Source: DASSUW01 sp963759375 (lineage in GTDB: Bacteria > Actinomycetota > Thermoleophilia > Solirubrobacterales > Solirubrobacteraceae). From it: DNA of 64,000 nucleotides. The notes under the pieces were generated by a model. It ran no database searches. It was given only the letters and a program-made list of their open reading frames with translations, and was not told the DNA's origin. Numbering within the stretch: the first letter of the stretch is position 1; the number at the start of each line of letters is the position of its first letter. A program made the translations under genes and the position numbers. Location: positions 186,001 to 250,000 of the forward strand of contig CAVWYY010000008.1 of assembly GCA_963759375.1 (NCBI GenBank). Direction: 5' to 3'. Positions 56,195 through 64,000 of the stretch are shown here, piece by piece.

Positions 56195-57592
56195 ATGCCT
56201 TCCTCCCTCTCCCATCGGAATCCCTGGGCGGCGCTCCCCGTGCTGCTCGCCGGCGCGTTCATGGTCGTGCTGGACTTCTTCATCGTCAACGTCGCGCTGC
56301 CGTCGATCGCCACCGAGCTCGGCGCGGGCGAGAGCTCGCTCGAATGGGTCGTCGCGGGCTACGGGCTCACGTTCGCGGCGTTCCTGATCACCGCGGGCCG
56401 GCTCGGCGACGGGCTCGGCCGCCGGCGCGTGTACGCGATCGGGCTGGGCCTGTTCACGATCGCGTCGCTCGCGTGCGGGCTCGCCCCCTCCCCCACCACG
56501 CTCGTCATCGCGCGCATCGCGCAGGGCGTCGCCGGCGCCATCGTGATGCCGCAGGTGCTGGCGATCATCGGCGTCACCTACCGCGGCCCGGACTACGTGC
56601 GGGCGGTGAGCATCTACGGCGTCGTCCTCGGGCTGGCCGCGGTCAGCGGGCAGCTGATCGGCGGCGCGCTGGTCGAGACCATCGGCTGGCGGAGCTGCTT
56701 CCTGATCAACGTGCCGGTCGGCCTCGCCGCGCTGGCGCTCACCGGCGTCGTGCCGGAGACGCGCGACGAGCGCGGCACCAAGCTCGACGTCGCGGGCGCG
56801 TCGATCCTGGCCGCGGGCCTGGCGGCGATCCTGCTGCCGCTGATCGAGGGCCGCCAGCTCGGCTGGCCGCTGTGGACGTGGCTCTCGCTCGCCGTCTCGC
56901 CCGTCCTGCTCGGCGTGTTCCTCACCCGTCAGCACCGGCTGATACGTGAGGGCCGGACGCCGCTGCTCGAGCTCTCGCTGTTCCGCGAGCGCGCGTTCAG
57001 CGCCGGGCTGGCGACCCAGCTGTTCCTGGCCTGCGCGCAGGCGTCGTTCTTCGTCTACCTCGCGCTGTACCTGCAGCTCGGGCGCGGGCTCGGCCCGCTG
57101 GAGGCCGGCCTGGTGTTCACGATCATCGCCGTCGCCTACGTGGCGGTCTCCGGCCCGGCGCCGCAGCTCGCACAGCGCTACGGGCGGAGCGTCGTCGCCA
57201 TCGGCGGCACGAGCCTCGCGCTCGGGCTGGCGCTGCTCGCGCTCGCCGTGGCGGAGCTCGGTACCGGCGGCTCGCTGCTCGCGTTCGCCCCGGGCCTCGC
57301 GCTGGCCGGGACCGGCATCGGGCTGTGCTTCACGCCGCTGACCTCCACGGTGCTGGCCAACGTCGCGGCCTCCCGGGCCGGCAGCGCGTCCGGCGCCCTG
57401 TCGACGACGCAGCAGATCGGCTTCGCCCTCGGCGTCGCCGTGACCGGCGTCATCTACTTCGGCGCGGCCGACGACGGCGTCGGCCATGCGTTCGAGCTGA
57501 GCCTGATCCAGCTCGCCGTCGTGGCGGCAGGGATCGTCGTGGCCTCGCGGATGCTCCCCGCGCGGAATAACGGAGCCGGTGCGGCGTCATAG
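56195..57592 (+). CDS. MFS exporter, DHA2 (EmrB/QacA) family
   Basis: A 465-residue transporter with 14 predicted helices. It has VVLDFFIVNVALPSIATELG (helix 1, DHA2 type), motif A GRLGDGLGRRRVYAIGLGLF, motif C-like GVVLGLAAVSGQLIGGALVE, and LINVPVGLAALALTGVVPET. ATG 56195 gives a normal N terminus. It begins 32 bases after the sigma factor, so it may be part of the same transcript and stress response. Its stop codon lies in the loop of a terminator hairpin. Confidence 0.9.
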   Translation: MPSSLSHRNPWAALPVLLAGAFMVVLDFFIVNVALPSIATELGAGESSLEWVVAGYGLTFAAFLITAGRLGDGLGRRRVYAIGLGLFTIASLACGLAPSPTTLVIARIAQGVAGAIVMPQVLAIIGVTYRGPDYVRAVSIYGVVLGLAAVSGQLIGGALVETIGWRSCFLINVPVGLAALALTGVVPETRDERGTKLDVAGASILAAGLAAILLPLIEGRQLGWPLWTWLSLAVSPVLLGVFLTRQHRLIREGRTPLLELSLFRERAFSAGLATQLFLACAQASFFVYLALYLQLGRGLGPLEAGLVFTIIAVAYVAVSGPAPQLAQRYGRSVVAIGGTSLALGLALLALAVAELGTGGSLLAFAPGLALAGTGIGLCFTPLTSTVLANVAASRAGSASGALSTTQQIGFALGVAVTGVIYFGAADDGVGHAFELSLIQLAVVAAGIVVASRMLPARNNGAGAAS

Positions 57593-57606
57593 CTGCACCG
57601 GCTCCG
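57571..57606 (+). terminator. Terminator overlapping the MFS stop codon
   Basis: A perfect 12-bp stem CGGAGCCGGTGC / GCACCGGCTCCG encloses a 12-base loop containing the TAG stop. No T run follows. It isolates the peptidase module downstream, which starts 34 bases later. Confidence 0.7.
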
Positions 57607-57640
57607 AGGAGCGGCGCCGGTCAATGCCAAGGAGGCAGGA

Positions 57641-58618
57641 ATGCCAACCCCATCCATGCGGATCCCGGCAGCACAAGTGCCGGTTCCCGTGCGCCGCAGG
57701 GCGGCGCAGCACCTCGAGGCCGTGCGCGACACCGAGATCGGCGTCCGCGCGCGGCGAGCGCGGCTCGGAGATCAGGTGCTGCCGATCTACCGGCCCGACC
57801 TGAAGGAGCCGGCCTACTACGAGTTCGAGGTCGAGCTCGGCACGACGAGCGGCCCGGCGAAGGGCTTCATCGTCGTCTCGGCCGGGCGGCACGACCATCC
57901 CGTGCCGCACTGGAGCTTCGACGCCGAGCCGGTCGGCCGGCGCCTCGAGGCCTCGGCGAAGAGCGCCGCCCCGGCGCGCGTCTACAAGGTCGACGCGCTG
58001 TCGTACGTCGCGGAGGACGCGGCGGGCGAGAAGGTCGGACAGGTCGGCCAGCTCGCGATGCCGCTCGACGGCCTGCCGGCCGACCTCGAGCCGCTGCGCG
58101 GGCAGATCACCACTGCCATCGTGGAGCCGACCGTCCGCAAGGCGGACGACAACGGCGCCGCCGACGTCCAGCACACGCGGACCGTCATCGGCCCGGTCGC
58201 GTCGGCCGTGCGCACGCGAAAGGCCACGTGGCGCGAGATGCGCGCCGCGTACGCCACGAACCTGCGCCCGCTGCTCGACGAGCTGGCCAGACGCGCGGCG
58301 GAGGCGTGGTCGGTCGACGACCAGGTCGCAAAGTACGGCGAGGGCATGATGGTCGGCCGGCCCCACCGTGTCGCGCTGCTCGAACCGGCCGCGAGCGCGA
58401 AGCTCAGCGGCGACGCCGCGAGTGTCGTGCAGGTGAAGCGGCTCGAGCGCCCGGGAACCCCGCCCGTGCTCGAGCTGTCCGCCTCGACGTTCCCGTTCGA
58501 CCACGAGGCGGACTTCACGCTCACGATCTCGTACGGCAGCGGTGCCACGGAGACGCTGCCGTTCTTCCTGGTCGCCCCCAACACGAAGTCCAATCGCCGG
58601 ACCGCCAAGGAGGGCTGA
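57641..58618 (+). CDS. Propeptide-like protein paired with a cysteine peptidase
   Basis: A 325-residue protein without signal peptide or membrane helix. Residues about 20-95 (HLEAVRDTEIGVRARRARLG, YYEFEVELGTTSGPAKGFIV, VVSAGRHDHPVPHWSFD) resemble the pro-region of C10/streptopain-type peptidases, where a GFVxVS-type strand precedes an Asp/His turn. The central part has helices (ATWREMRAAYATNLRPLLDE) and the C terminus is beta-rich (ADFTLTISYGSGATETLPFF). It ends 3 bases before the peptidase gene. I infer an inhibitor/chaperone for that enzyme; the family is otherwise unknown to me. A strong ribosome site (GGAGG) precedes ATG 57641. Confidence 0.6.
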   Translation: MPTPSMRIPAAQVPVPVRRRAAQHLEAVRDTEIGVRARRARLGDQVLPIYRPDLKEPAYYEFEVELGTTSGPAKGFIVVSAGRHDHPVPHWSFDAEPVGRRLEASAKSAAPARVYKVDALSYVAEDAAGEKVGQVGQLAMPLDGLPADLEPLRGQITTAIVEPTVRKADDNGAADVQHTRTVIGPVASAVRTRKATWREMRAAYATNLRPLLDELARRAAEAWSVDDQVAKYGEGMMVGRPHRVALLEPAASAKLSGDAASVVQVKRLERPGTPPVLELSASTFPFDHEADFTLTISYGSGATETLPFFLVAPNTKSNRRTAKEG

Positions 58619-58621
58619 CCC

Positions 58622-59275
58622 ATGACGTGGAGCTACTACTGGGCCACCGGAGGCTCGTCCGGCTCGCCCGCCTACTACCAGTTCCAGGACGGCAACTGCC
58701 AGGTCGGCTGCGGGCCGGTCGCCTGGGCGATGCTGTTCGCGTGGGCCGACCGCCAGGCGGAGTCCGGCAGCTCGTACTGGGCCGGCCGCACCGGCCTGTA
58801 CCGCCCCAACGGCGGGCGCAGCGGCAGCGCGATGGCACCGCTCACGCAGGACAGCGGCGTCGAGACCATGATCCGCGAGATCCACGACGACGTCGGCACG
58901 TTCTGCGTCGACGGCCAGGGCGCGACGTACCCGTGGTCGATGGACGGTGCGAGCGACTACCTCAGCGGGCGCACGTCCGCGACGCTGAAGACGAGCTACA
59001 ACAGCGTCGGCATCCACGAGACGCGGTTGCGCGACATCGTGCGTGACCAGATCAAGGTGCACCACACGCCGGCGGTCCTCGGCACCGGCTGGCTCCAGCA
59101 CTACCCGCTGGCGATCGGCTACGCCTACCAGGAGCGGATCGTGCGCAAGTGCGCGATCTTCTGCTGGGACGAGGTCGTCTACGACCGCAGCTTCTACGTC
59201 AACCAGGGCTGGGGCGGCTCGGGGAACGAGTGGATCACGGCGAGCACCTGGTTCGCCGGCGAGCTCTACCCGTAG
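58622..59275 (+). CDS. Papain-fold cysteine peptidase (C10/C39-like), no signal peptide
   Basis: A 217-residue protein. The nucleophile Cys30 lies in QVGCGPVAWAMLFAWAD, the general base is His160 in LQHYPLAIGYAY, and FYVNQGWGGSGNEWI supplies the Asn194 and the Trp-Gly-Gly turn found in papain-like and streptopain enzymes. It has only the mature catalytic domain; no propeptide and no secretion signal. The propeptide-like protein encoded just upstream may replace the missing pro-region. The two genes form an isolated bicistron between two terminators. The target is unknown; an intracellular or contact-dependent role is possible. Confidence 0.72.
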   Translation: MTWSYYWATGGSSGSPAYYQFQDGNCQVGCGPVAWAMLFAWADRQAESGSSYWAGRTGLYRPNGGRSGSAMAPLTQDSGVETMIREIHDDVGTFCVDGQGATYPWSMDGASDYLSGRTSATLKTSYNSVGIHETRLRDIVRDQIKVHHTPAVLGTGWLQHYPLAIGYAYQERIVRKCAIFCWDEVVYDRSFYVNQGWGGSGNEWITASTWFAGELYP

Positions 59276-59283
59276 CGAGCCTG

Positions 59284-59315
59284 GCGCGGCGGAGGTCTGC
59301 ACGACTCCGCCGCGC
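59284..59315 (+). terminator. Terminator after the peptidase gene
   Basis: GCGCGGCGGAG (59284-59294) pairs with CTCCGCCGCGC (59305-59315): an 11-bp perfect stem with a 10-base loop, 8 bases after the stop. It ends the peptidase bicistron just before the kinase promoter. Confidence 0.75.
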
Positions 59316-59319
59316 GACC

Positions 59320-59325
59320 TATAGT
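59320..59325 (+). promoter_or_regulatory. -10 box TATAGT of leaderless kinase transcript
   Basis: TATAGT (5 of 6 matches) is followed by 6 bases and then GTG 59332. It is the clearest case of the leaderless pattern in this window. Confidence 0.65.
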
Positions 59326-59331
59326 CGGGCA

Positions 59332-61074
59332 GTGCAGGCCGAAACGGCACGTGCCCCGTCGGCCGACATGGTGTGGGCCATAGCGCTGGCCGGTTGCGTC
59401 GCAACCGCCATCGCCACTGCGTTGGCACTGACCAGCGATCACGTCGAGACGCCCGGCGTGCAGGCGCTGCTCGTGGGCTGGATCGTGCTCGGCTACGTGA
59501 TCTCTGGCGCGGTCGCGTGGTGGCGGCGGCCGGACAGCCGCTTCGGGCCGCTCATGGTGGCCGGCGGCTTCACGTTCTTCCTGTCGGTGCTGTCGTGGTC
59601 GAACGCCAGCGTCCCGTTCACGATCGGGATCTTCTTCGACCTCGTCCCGGCGGCGATCTACCTGCACGTGTTCCTCGCGTTCCCGAGCGGGCGGCTCGAG
59701 CGACCGGTCGAGCGCTGGCTCGTCGGCATCGCCTACTTCACCGCGCTCGGCCTGCAGCTCGTCGGGCTGCTGCTCGGCGGCTTCGGGCCCGACGACGCGC
59801 TGACGATCATCGACGCGCCCGACACCGCGTACACGCTGCTGCGCGTGCAGCTGGTGATCCTTGCCACGCTGTGCCTGGCCGGCATCGTCGTGCGCCACCT
59901 CGGCACGCGGCGGCCGCTGCGCCGGCCACTGCGGCTGCTCGTCGACGTGTTCGCGCTCGGGCTCGTCATGCTCGCGACGCTCTACCTGTCCGGCGCGCTC
60001 GGGCTGATCTCCGGCCAGAACGCGTTCGAGATGCTGCGGCGCGCGACGTTCTTCGTCATCGGCCTGGCGCCGATCGCCTTCCTCGCCGGGCTGCTGTACA
60101 CGCGGCTGGCGCGCTCGGCCGTCGGCGAGCTGCTGGTCGAGCTGCGCGCCGACCCGGCGCCGAGCCATCTTCGCGACGCGCTCGCCCGCGCGCTGCGCGA
60201 CCCGACGCTGACGCTCGCCTACTGGCTCCCGGAGTTCGAGAGCTGGGCCGACCTCAACGGCCGGCCGGTCGCGCTCGCCACGCTGAGCGAGGGCCGCACC
60301 ACGACGATGATCAACAGCGAAGGGCACCGCGTGGCCGTGCTGATCCACGACCCGGGGCTGGACGGCGAGCCGGAGCTGCTCGACGGCGTCGCCGCGGCCG
60401 CGGCGATCGCGCTCGAGAACGCGCGCCTGCACGCGGAGCTGCGAGCGCGGCTGGAGGAGCTCAAGGGCTCGCGCGCGCGACTTGTCGAAGCCAGCGACTC
60501 CGAGCGCCGCCGGCTCGAGCGCAACCTGCACGACGGCGCACAGCAGCGCCTGGTCGGCATCGCGATGCAGCTGCAGATGCTCAAGAGCCGCATCCGGGCC
60601 GACCCGGGGCTGGCCGAAGAGCTGGCGTCCGCCGCCACCGACGAGCTGACCCAGTCGCTGCAGGAGCTGCGCGAGCTCGCGCGCGGGCTGCACCCCGCCG
60701 TGCTCGAGCACGGGCTCGACGCCGCCCTGCACGCGCTCGCCGCGCGCTCGACGGTTCCCACCGACGTGGAGTACGCAGGGCCAAAGCGGCCGCCGGAGAC
60801 GATCGCGCTCGCCGCGTACTTCGTGGCCTCGGAGGCGCTCGCGAACGTCGGCAAGTACGCCGAGGCGAGCGGCGTCGCGATCCGCGTGTCGGACGCCGGC
60901 GGGACGATGACGATCGAGATCGCCGACGACGGGGTCGGCGGCGCCGACGACGCACGCGGCTCGGGCCTGCGGGGGCTCGCCGACCGCGTCGAGGCGCTCG
61001 ACGGCACACTGCGCGTGATGAGCCCACCCGGCGAGGGCACCATGGTCACCGCGGAGCTGCCGTGCGGGCCGTGA
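59332..61074 (+). CDS. Membrane sensor histidine kinase, HisKA_3 type (module B)
   Basis: A 580-residue kinase. About eight membrane helices occupy residues 10-255, with short loops and no large sensor domain. A GAF-like segment with AYWLPEFESWADLNGRP follows. The HisKA_3 phospho-His is in RRLERNLHDGAQQRLVGIAM, and the HATPase has ASEALANVGKYAEASG and GSGLRGLADRVEALDG. It matches the kinase at 19736 in layout and in blocks such as AYWLPE, ALENARLHAELRARLEEL and the final GxGTMV. GTG 59332 is set by the -10 box. It overlaps the regulator gene by 13 bases. Confidence 0.93.
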   Translation: MQAETARAPSADMVWAIALAGCVATAIATALALTSDHVETPGVQALLVGWIVLGYVISGAVAWWRRPDSRFGPLMVAGGFTFFLSVLSWSNASVPFTIGIFFDLVPAAIYLHVFLAFPSGRLERPVERWLVGIAYFTALGLQLVGLLLGGFGPDDALTIIDAPDTAYTLLRVQLVILATLCLAGIVVRHLGTRRPLRRPLRLLVDVFALGLVMLATLYLSGALGLISGQNAFEMLRRATFFVIGLAPIAFLAGLLYTRLARSAVGELLVELRADPAPSHLRDALARALRDPTLTLAYWLPEFESWADLNGRPVALATLSEGRTTTMINSEGHRVAVLIHDPGLDGEPELLDGVAAAAAIALENARLHAELRARLEELKGSRARLVEASDSERRRLERNLHDGAQQRLVGIAMQLQMLKSRIRADPGLAEELASAATDELTQSLQELRELARGLHPAVLEHGLDAALHALAARSTVPTDVEYAGPKRPPETIALAAYFVASEALANVGKYAEASGVAIRVSDAGGTMTIEIADDGVGGADDARGSGLRGLADRVEALDGTLRVMSPPGEGTMVTAELPCGP

Positions 61075-61706
61075 TCGCGGACGACAACCTGCTCGTCCGC
61101 CGCGGGATCGTCGGCCTGCTCGGCGACCGCGGCGTCGAGATCGCAGCCGAGGCGTCGGACGGCGATGAGCTGCTGGTCCTCGTCGACGAGCACAAGCCGG
61201 ACGTGGCGATCGTCGACATCCGGATGCCCCCGACCCACACCGACGAAGGGCTGCGGGCGGCGCTGGAGATCCGCCGCCGGCACCCGCACACGGGAATCGT
61301 GATCGTGTCCGAGCACGTCGAGGTCGGCGTGGCGACCCAGGCGCTGGCCGGGAGCCCGGAGGGCCTCGGCTACCTGCTCAAGCAGCGCGTCACCGACATT
61401 GGCGAATTCGTGGGCACGCTGCGCCGGGTGGTCGCGGGCGGCTCGGCGCTCGACCCGCAGGTCGTCAGCGGGCTGCTGGGCGCGCGGCGCGACGACGGGC
61501 CGTTGCAGGCGCTGACCCCGCGCGAGCGCGAGGTGCTCCAGCTTGCGGCCGAGGGGCTGTCCAACCAGGCGATCGCCGAGCGCATGGTGATCACGCTGCG
61601 CAGCGCCGAGAAGTACGTGTCGAGCATCTTCACCAAGCTCGGCCTGCCGGACACCGGGTCCGAGCACCGGCGCGTGCTGGCGGTGCTCGAGTACCTGAGG
61701 GCGTAG
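61062..61706 (+). CDS. NarL/FixJ-family response regulator (module B)
   Basis: A 214-residue regulator. The receiver has AVIADDNLLVRRGI, phospho-Asp in VAIVDIRMPPTHTD, and the Lys of GLGYLLKQRV. The HTH is ALTPREREVLQLAAEGLSNQ then AIAERMVITLRSAEKYVSSI. It is the paralogue of the regulator at 19103, with the same length. It is translationally coupled to the kinase. Likely target is the ABC transporter that begins 98 bases downstream. Confidence 0.93.
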   Translation: MRAVIADDNLLVRRGIVGLLGDRGVEIAAEASDGDELLVLVDEHKPDVAIVDIRMPPTHTDEGLRAALEIRRRHPHTGIVIVSEHVEVGVATQALAGSPEGLGYLLKQRVTDIGEFVGTLRRVVAGGSALDPQVVSGLLGARRDDGPLQALTPREREVLQLAAEGLSNQAIAERMVITLRSAEKYVSSIFTKLGLPDTGSEHRRVLAVLEYLRA

Positions 61707-61804
61707 GCGGCGGACAACCGAACCGCCGGCTCACCAGCCGACCGGGAGCGGGGACGCGGGCGAGCCCCGTGGCCCGTCGAGGCCCGTCACGGGACCCTCG
61801 CTGC

Positions 61805-62578
61805 ATGTCCATCACCTCCCCGGAACTCCGCTCCCGCCTCGTCCAGACTTCGGACGCCGTCGTGAGCGCTCGCAACGTCGTCCGCCGCTACGGCGAGGGC
61901 GACACCGCGGTCGACGCGCTGCGCGGCGTGTCAGTCGACATCACCGAGAGCCGCCTGACCGCCGTCATGGGTCCCTCAGGCTCGGGCAAGTCCACGCTCA
62001 TGCACATCCTCGCCGGCCTCGACCGCCCCACCGCCGGTGAGGTCACCGTCGCCGGCACCGACATCACGCAGCTCGACGACACCGCCCTGACCAACCTGCG
62101 ACGCGACCACATCGGCTTCATCTTCCAGTTCTTCAACCTGCTCCCCATGCTCACGGCGGCCGAGAACATCGCGCTGCCGCTCAAGCTCGCCGGCCAGAAG
62201 CCTGACGCCGCCTGGCTCGACGAGATCATCGACACCGTCGGCCTCGCCGACCGGCTCACGCATCGCCCGTCGGAGCTCTCCGGCGGCCAGCAGCAGCGCG
62301 TCGCCGTCGCTCGCGCCCTCGTGTCGCGGCCGACGGTGATGTTCGCCGACGAGCCGACCGGCAACCTCGACTCCACCACGTCCGGGGAGATCCTCGGTCT
62401 GCTGCGCCGCTCGGTCGACCAGCTCGGCCAGACCACCGTCATGGTCACGCACGACGCCCACGCCGCCGCGATCGCCGACCGGGTGCTGTTCCTGGCCGAC
62501 GGCGACATCGTCCGCGACCTCGGCCGCTCCAGCGCCCACGAGATCCTCGCGACGCTCGAGCAGGTGTCGGGCCGATGA
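61805..62578 (+). CDS. ABC transporter ATP-binding protein, MacB/LolD type (module B)
   Basis: A 257-residue ATPase. Walker A is MGPSGSGKSTLMHILAGLDR, the Q loop is FIFQFFNLLPMLTAAENIAL, the signature is LSGGQQQRVAVARAL, and Walker B is VMFADEPTGNLDS. ATG 61805 gives an N-terminal tail of about 25 residues before the domain. TGA overlaps the permease ATG (ATGA). It is the counterpart of 21600 in module A. Confidence 0.93.
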   Translation: MSITSPELRSRLVQTSDAVVSARNVVRRYGEGDTAVDALRGVSVDITESRLTAVMGPSGSGKSTLMHILAGLDRPTAGEVTVAGTDITQLDDTALTNLRRDHIGFIFQFFNLLPMLTAAENIALPLKLAGQKPDAAWLDEIIDTVGLADRLTHRPSELSGGQQQRVAVARALVSRPTVMFADEPTGNLDSTTSGEILGLLRRSVDQLGQTTVMVTHDAHAAAIADRVLFLADGDIVRDLGRSSAHEILATLEQVSGR

Positions 62579-64000
62579 TCGCCGTCGCCCTCAAGGGCCT
62601 TGCTGCACGCAAGGTCCGAGCCCTCCTCACCGCGCTCGCCGTGGTCATCGGCGTCTCGATGGTCAGCGGCACGTTCATCCTCACCGACACGATGCAGAAG
62701 ACCTTCGACGGTCTGTTCGCGGCGTCGTACGAGCAGACCGACGCGGTCATCGCGGGCAAGCAGATCGTCGACACGTCCACCAGCGGCTCGGCGACGATCC
62801 CGGAGTCGCTGCTCACCAAGGTGAACGCGCTTCCGGAGGTCGAAGCCGCCAGCGGCACGGTCTCGCCAGCCGAGGTCAACGCCGCCGACATCATCGGTCG
62901 TGACGGCGACGCCGTCGCCCAGGAGAGCCTGGGCGCCAGCATCGACCCCACGAACGAGCGGTTCAGCCCGTTCAAGCTCAAGTCCGGTGATTGGCCGGCA
63001 GGGCCGGAGCAGGTCGTCATCGACGCCGGCACCGCCTCGAAGGAGCACTACAAGACCGGCGACACGGTGCAGATCGAGACCGCCACCGGGCGCCACGACT
63101 ACCGCGTCAGCGGCATCGCCTCCTACGGCGAGGTCGACTCGCTCGGCTTCGGCAGCTTCGCCGTCTGGGACGTCGACACCGCGCAGGCGGTCCTCGATCG
63201 CCGCGATCAGTACGACTCGATCTCGCTGGCCGCGAAGAAGGGCACGTCGCCTGCCGAGCTGGTCCGCGCCGTGCAGCCGCTGGTCCCGGACACCCTCGAG
63301 GTCAAGGACAGCGACAAGCAGGCCGAGGAGGCTTCGGCGCAGGTCGACAAGGGAATGTCCTATATCCGCTACTTCCTCCTCGGCTTCGGCGCCATCGCCC
63401 TGTTCGTCGGCGCGTTCGTGATCTTCAACACCCTGTCGATCACGGTCGCCCAGCGCACGCGCGAGTTCGCGACCCTGCGGACGCTCGGCGCCTCGCGCAA
63501 GCAGGTGCTCAGGTCCGTCCGGCTCGAGGCGCTGGCCGTGGGCCTGCTCGCCTCGGTGCTCGGCCTCGTGCTGGGCTTCGGGATCGCGAAGGGCATGGTC
63601 GCCCTGTTCAGCGCGCTCGGCGTCGACCTGCCCGACGGCGGGACGGTGTTCGCGCTGCGCACGGTCATCGTGTCGCTGATCGTCGGCACCGGCGTGACCT
63701 TGCTGGCGTCGATCATCCCGGCGCGCCGGGCCACCCGCGTGCCGCCGATCGCCGCGGTCCGCGAGGGATCGACGCTCCCGCAGTCGCGGATGGCCGCGCA
63801 CTCGCTCAAGGCCGGCCTCGGCGTGACGCTGGCTTCGGTCGCCGCGATCGCCGCGGGCGTGTTCGCCTCAGGCCTGAGCGGCGGGGCCGTCGGCCTCCTG
63901 CTCGGCCTCGGCGTGATCGGCCTGTTCCTGGGCATCGCGCTGCTGGCTCCGCGGCTCGTGACGCCGCTGGCCCGCGTCGTGGGCTGGCCGGCGCGCCGCG
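62575..64000 (+). CDS. FtsX-like ABC transporter permease (module B), 3' end outside window
   Basis: At least 475 residues; the frame is open at the window end. A first helix (ALLTALAVVIGVSMVSGTFI) is followed by an external domain (about residues 35-255) and three helices containing RTREFATLRTLGASRKQVLR, the FtsX-family coupling sequence. Then RRATRVPPIAAVREGST marks the end of the first half. The second half begins before the cut. ATG 62575 overlaps the ATPase stop. It is the counterpart of 22351. The substrate is unknown. Confidence 0.9.
   Translation, partial: MIAVALKGLAARKVRALLTALAVVIGVSMVSGTFILTDTMQKTFDGLFAASYEQTDAVIAGKQIVDTSTSGSATIPESLLTKVNALPEVEAASGTVSPAEVNAADIIGRDGDAVAQESLGASIDPTNERFSPFKLKSGDWPAGPEQVVIDAGTASKEHYKTGDTVQIETATGRHDYRVSGIASYGEVDSLGFGSFAVWDVDTAQAVLDRRDQYDSISLAAKKGTSPAELVRAVQPLVPDTLEVKDSDKQAEEASAQVDKGMSYIRYFLLGFGAIALFVGAFVIFNTLSITVAQRTREFATLRTLGASRKQVLRSVRLEALAVGLLASVLGLVLGFGIAKGMVALFSALGVDLPDGGTVFALRTVIVSLIVGTGVTLLASIIPARRATRVPPIAAVREGSTLPQSRMAAHSLKAGLGVTLASVAAIAAGVFASGLSGGAVGLLLGLGVIGLFLGIALLAPRLVTPLARVVGWPARR

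Overview
The window is a very GC-rich stretch of actinobacterial chromosome in which third codon positions are almost always G or C. Many genes start with GTG, stop/start overlaps of the ATGA and GTGA kind are common, and several genes look leaderless. The mix of genes (GAP-family and DUF3626 proteins, deazaflavin-dependent reductase, NarL-type kinase/regulator pairs beside ABC transporters, ECF41-like sigma factor, mutarotase-type rhamnose operon) suggests a soil member of the Thermoleophilia/Solirubrobacterales or a close relative. That placement is inference; no rRNA or ribosomal marker is present. I saw no tRNA, CRISPR array, transposase or phage gene.

Layout. 1-5.7 kb: a cut histidine kinase, an XRE/MmyB-type regulator divergent from an NTF2-like protein, and small enzymes and unknowns. 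5.8-9.9 kb: an operon of alpha/beta hydrolase, citryl-CoA lyase-like protein (frameshifted), phenylacetate-CoA ligase-like enzyme, VOC protein and GST. 9.9-14.5 kb: a TetR regulator divergent from a membrane protein, a flippase-like protein and two tandem SGNH hydrolases. 14.6-17.4 kb: an orphan HypX-like protein and an FTR1 iron permease behind an iron-box-like palindrome. 17.3-24.8 kb: aldolase (frameshifted), MscS channel, and a regulator/kinase/ABC ATPase/permease module. 24.8-31.3 kb: proA, DUF3626, YbaK, a metallo-beta-lactamase-fold protein, MerR, an MFS pump and an HD-GYP protein. 31.3-40.3 kb: a siderophore-binding lipoprotein behind a second iron box, NDH-2, a LuxR-type LAL regulator (two frameshifts), an MMPL exporter and a membrane protein. 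40.4-52.4 kb: a complete L-rhamnose regulon on the minus strand (DeoR repressor, ABC importer RhaT-P-Q-S, isomerase-like protein, mutarotase, kinase, isomerase, bifunctional aldolase/dehydrogenase). 52.6-57.6 kb: two epimerase-like proteins, a HAD phosphatase, an ECF sigma factor with fused SnoaL domain and an MFS pump. 57.6-59.3 kb: a two-gene module of a propeptide-like protein and a papain-fold cysteine peptidase. 59.3-64 kb: a second kinase/regulator/ABC module, cut by the window end.

How genes work together. Rhamnose is imported by RhaSPQT, epimerised by RhaM, isomerised by RhaI, phosphorylated by RhaB and cleaved/oxidised by the aldolase-dehydrogenase. Direct TGAGCG-type repeats sit at both the repressor and the importer promoters. 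Two iron genes 15 kb apart share almost the same 14-bp palindrome. A separate 19-bp operator with fixed promoter geometry recurs at four places (34.0, 36.9, 39.2 and 52.5 kb), linking the LAL regulator, the MMPL exporter and the membrane protein; the fourth copy drives only a 29-codon remnant.

Caution: four single-base frameshifts (7122, 17548, about 34729, about 35718) interrupt otherwise well-conserved genes. They could be sequencing errors or genuine decay; the sequence alone cannot decide.
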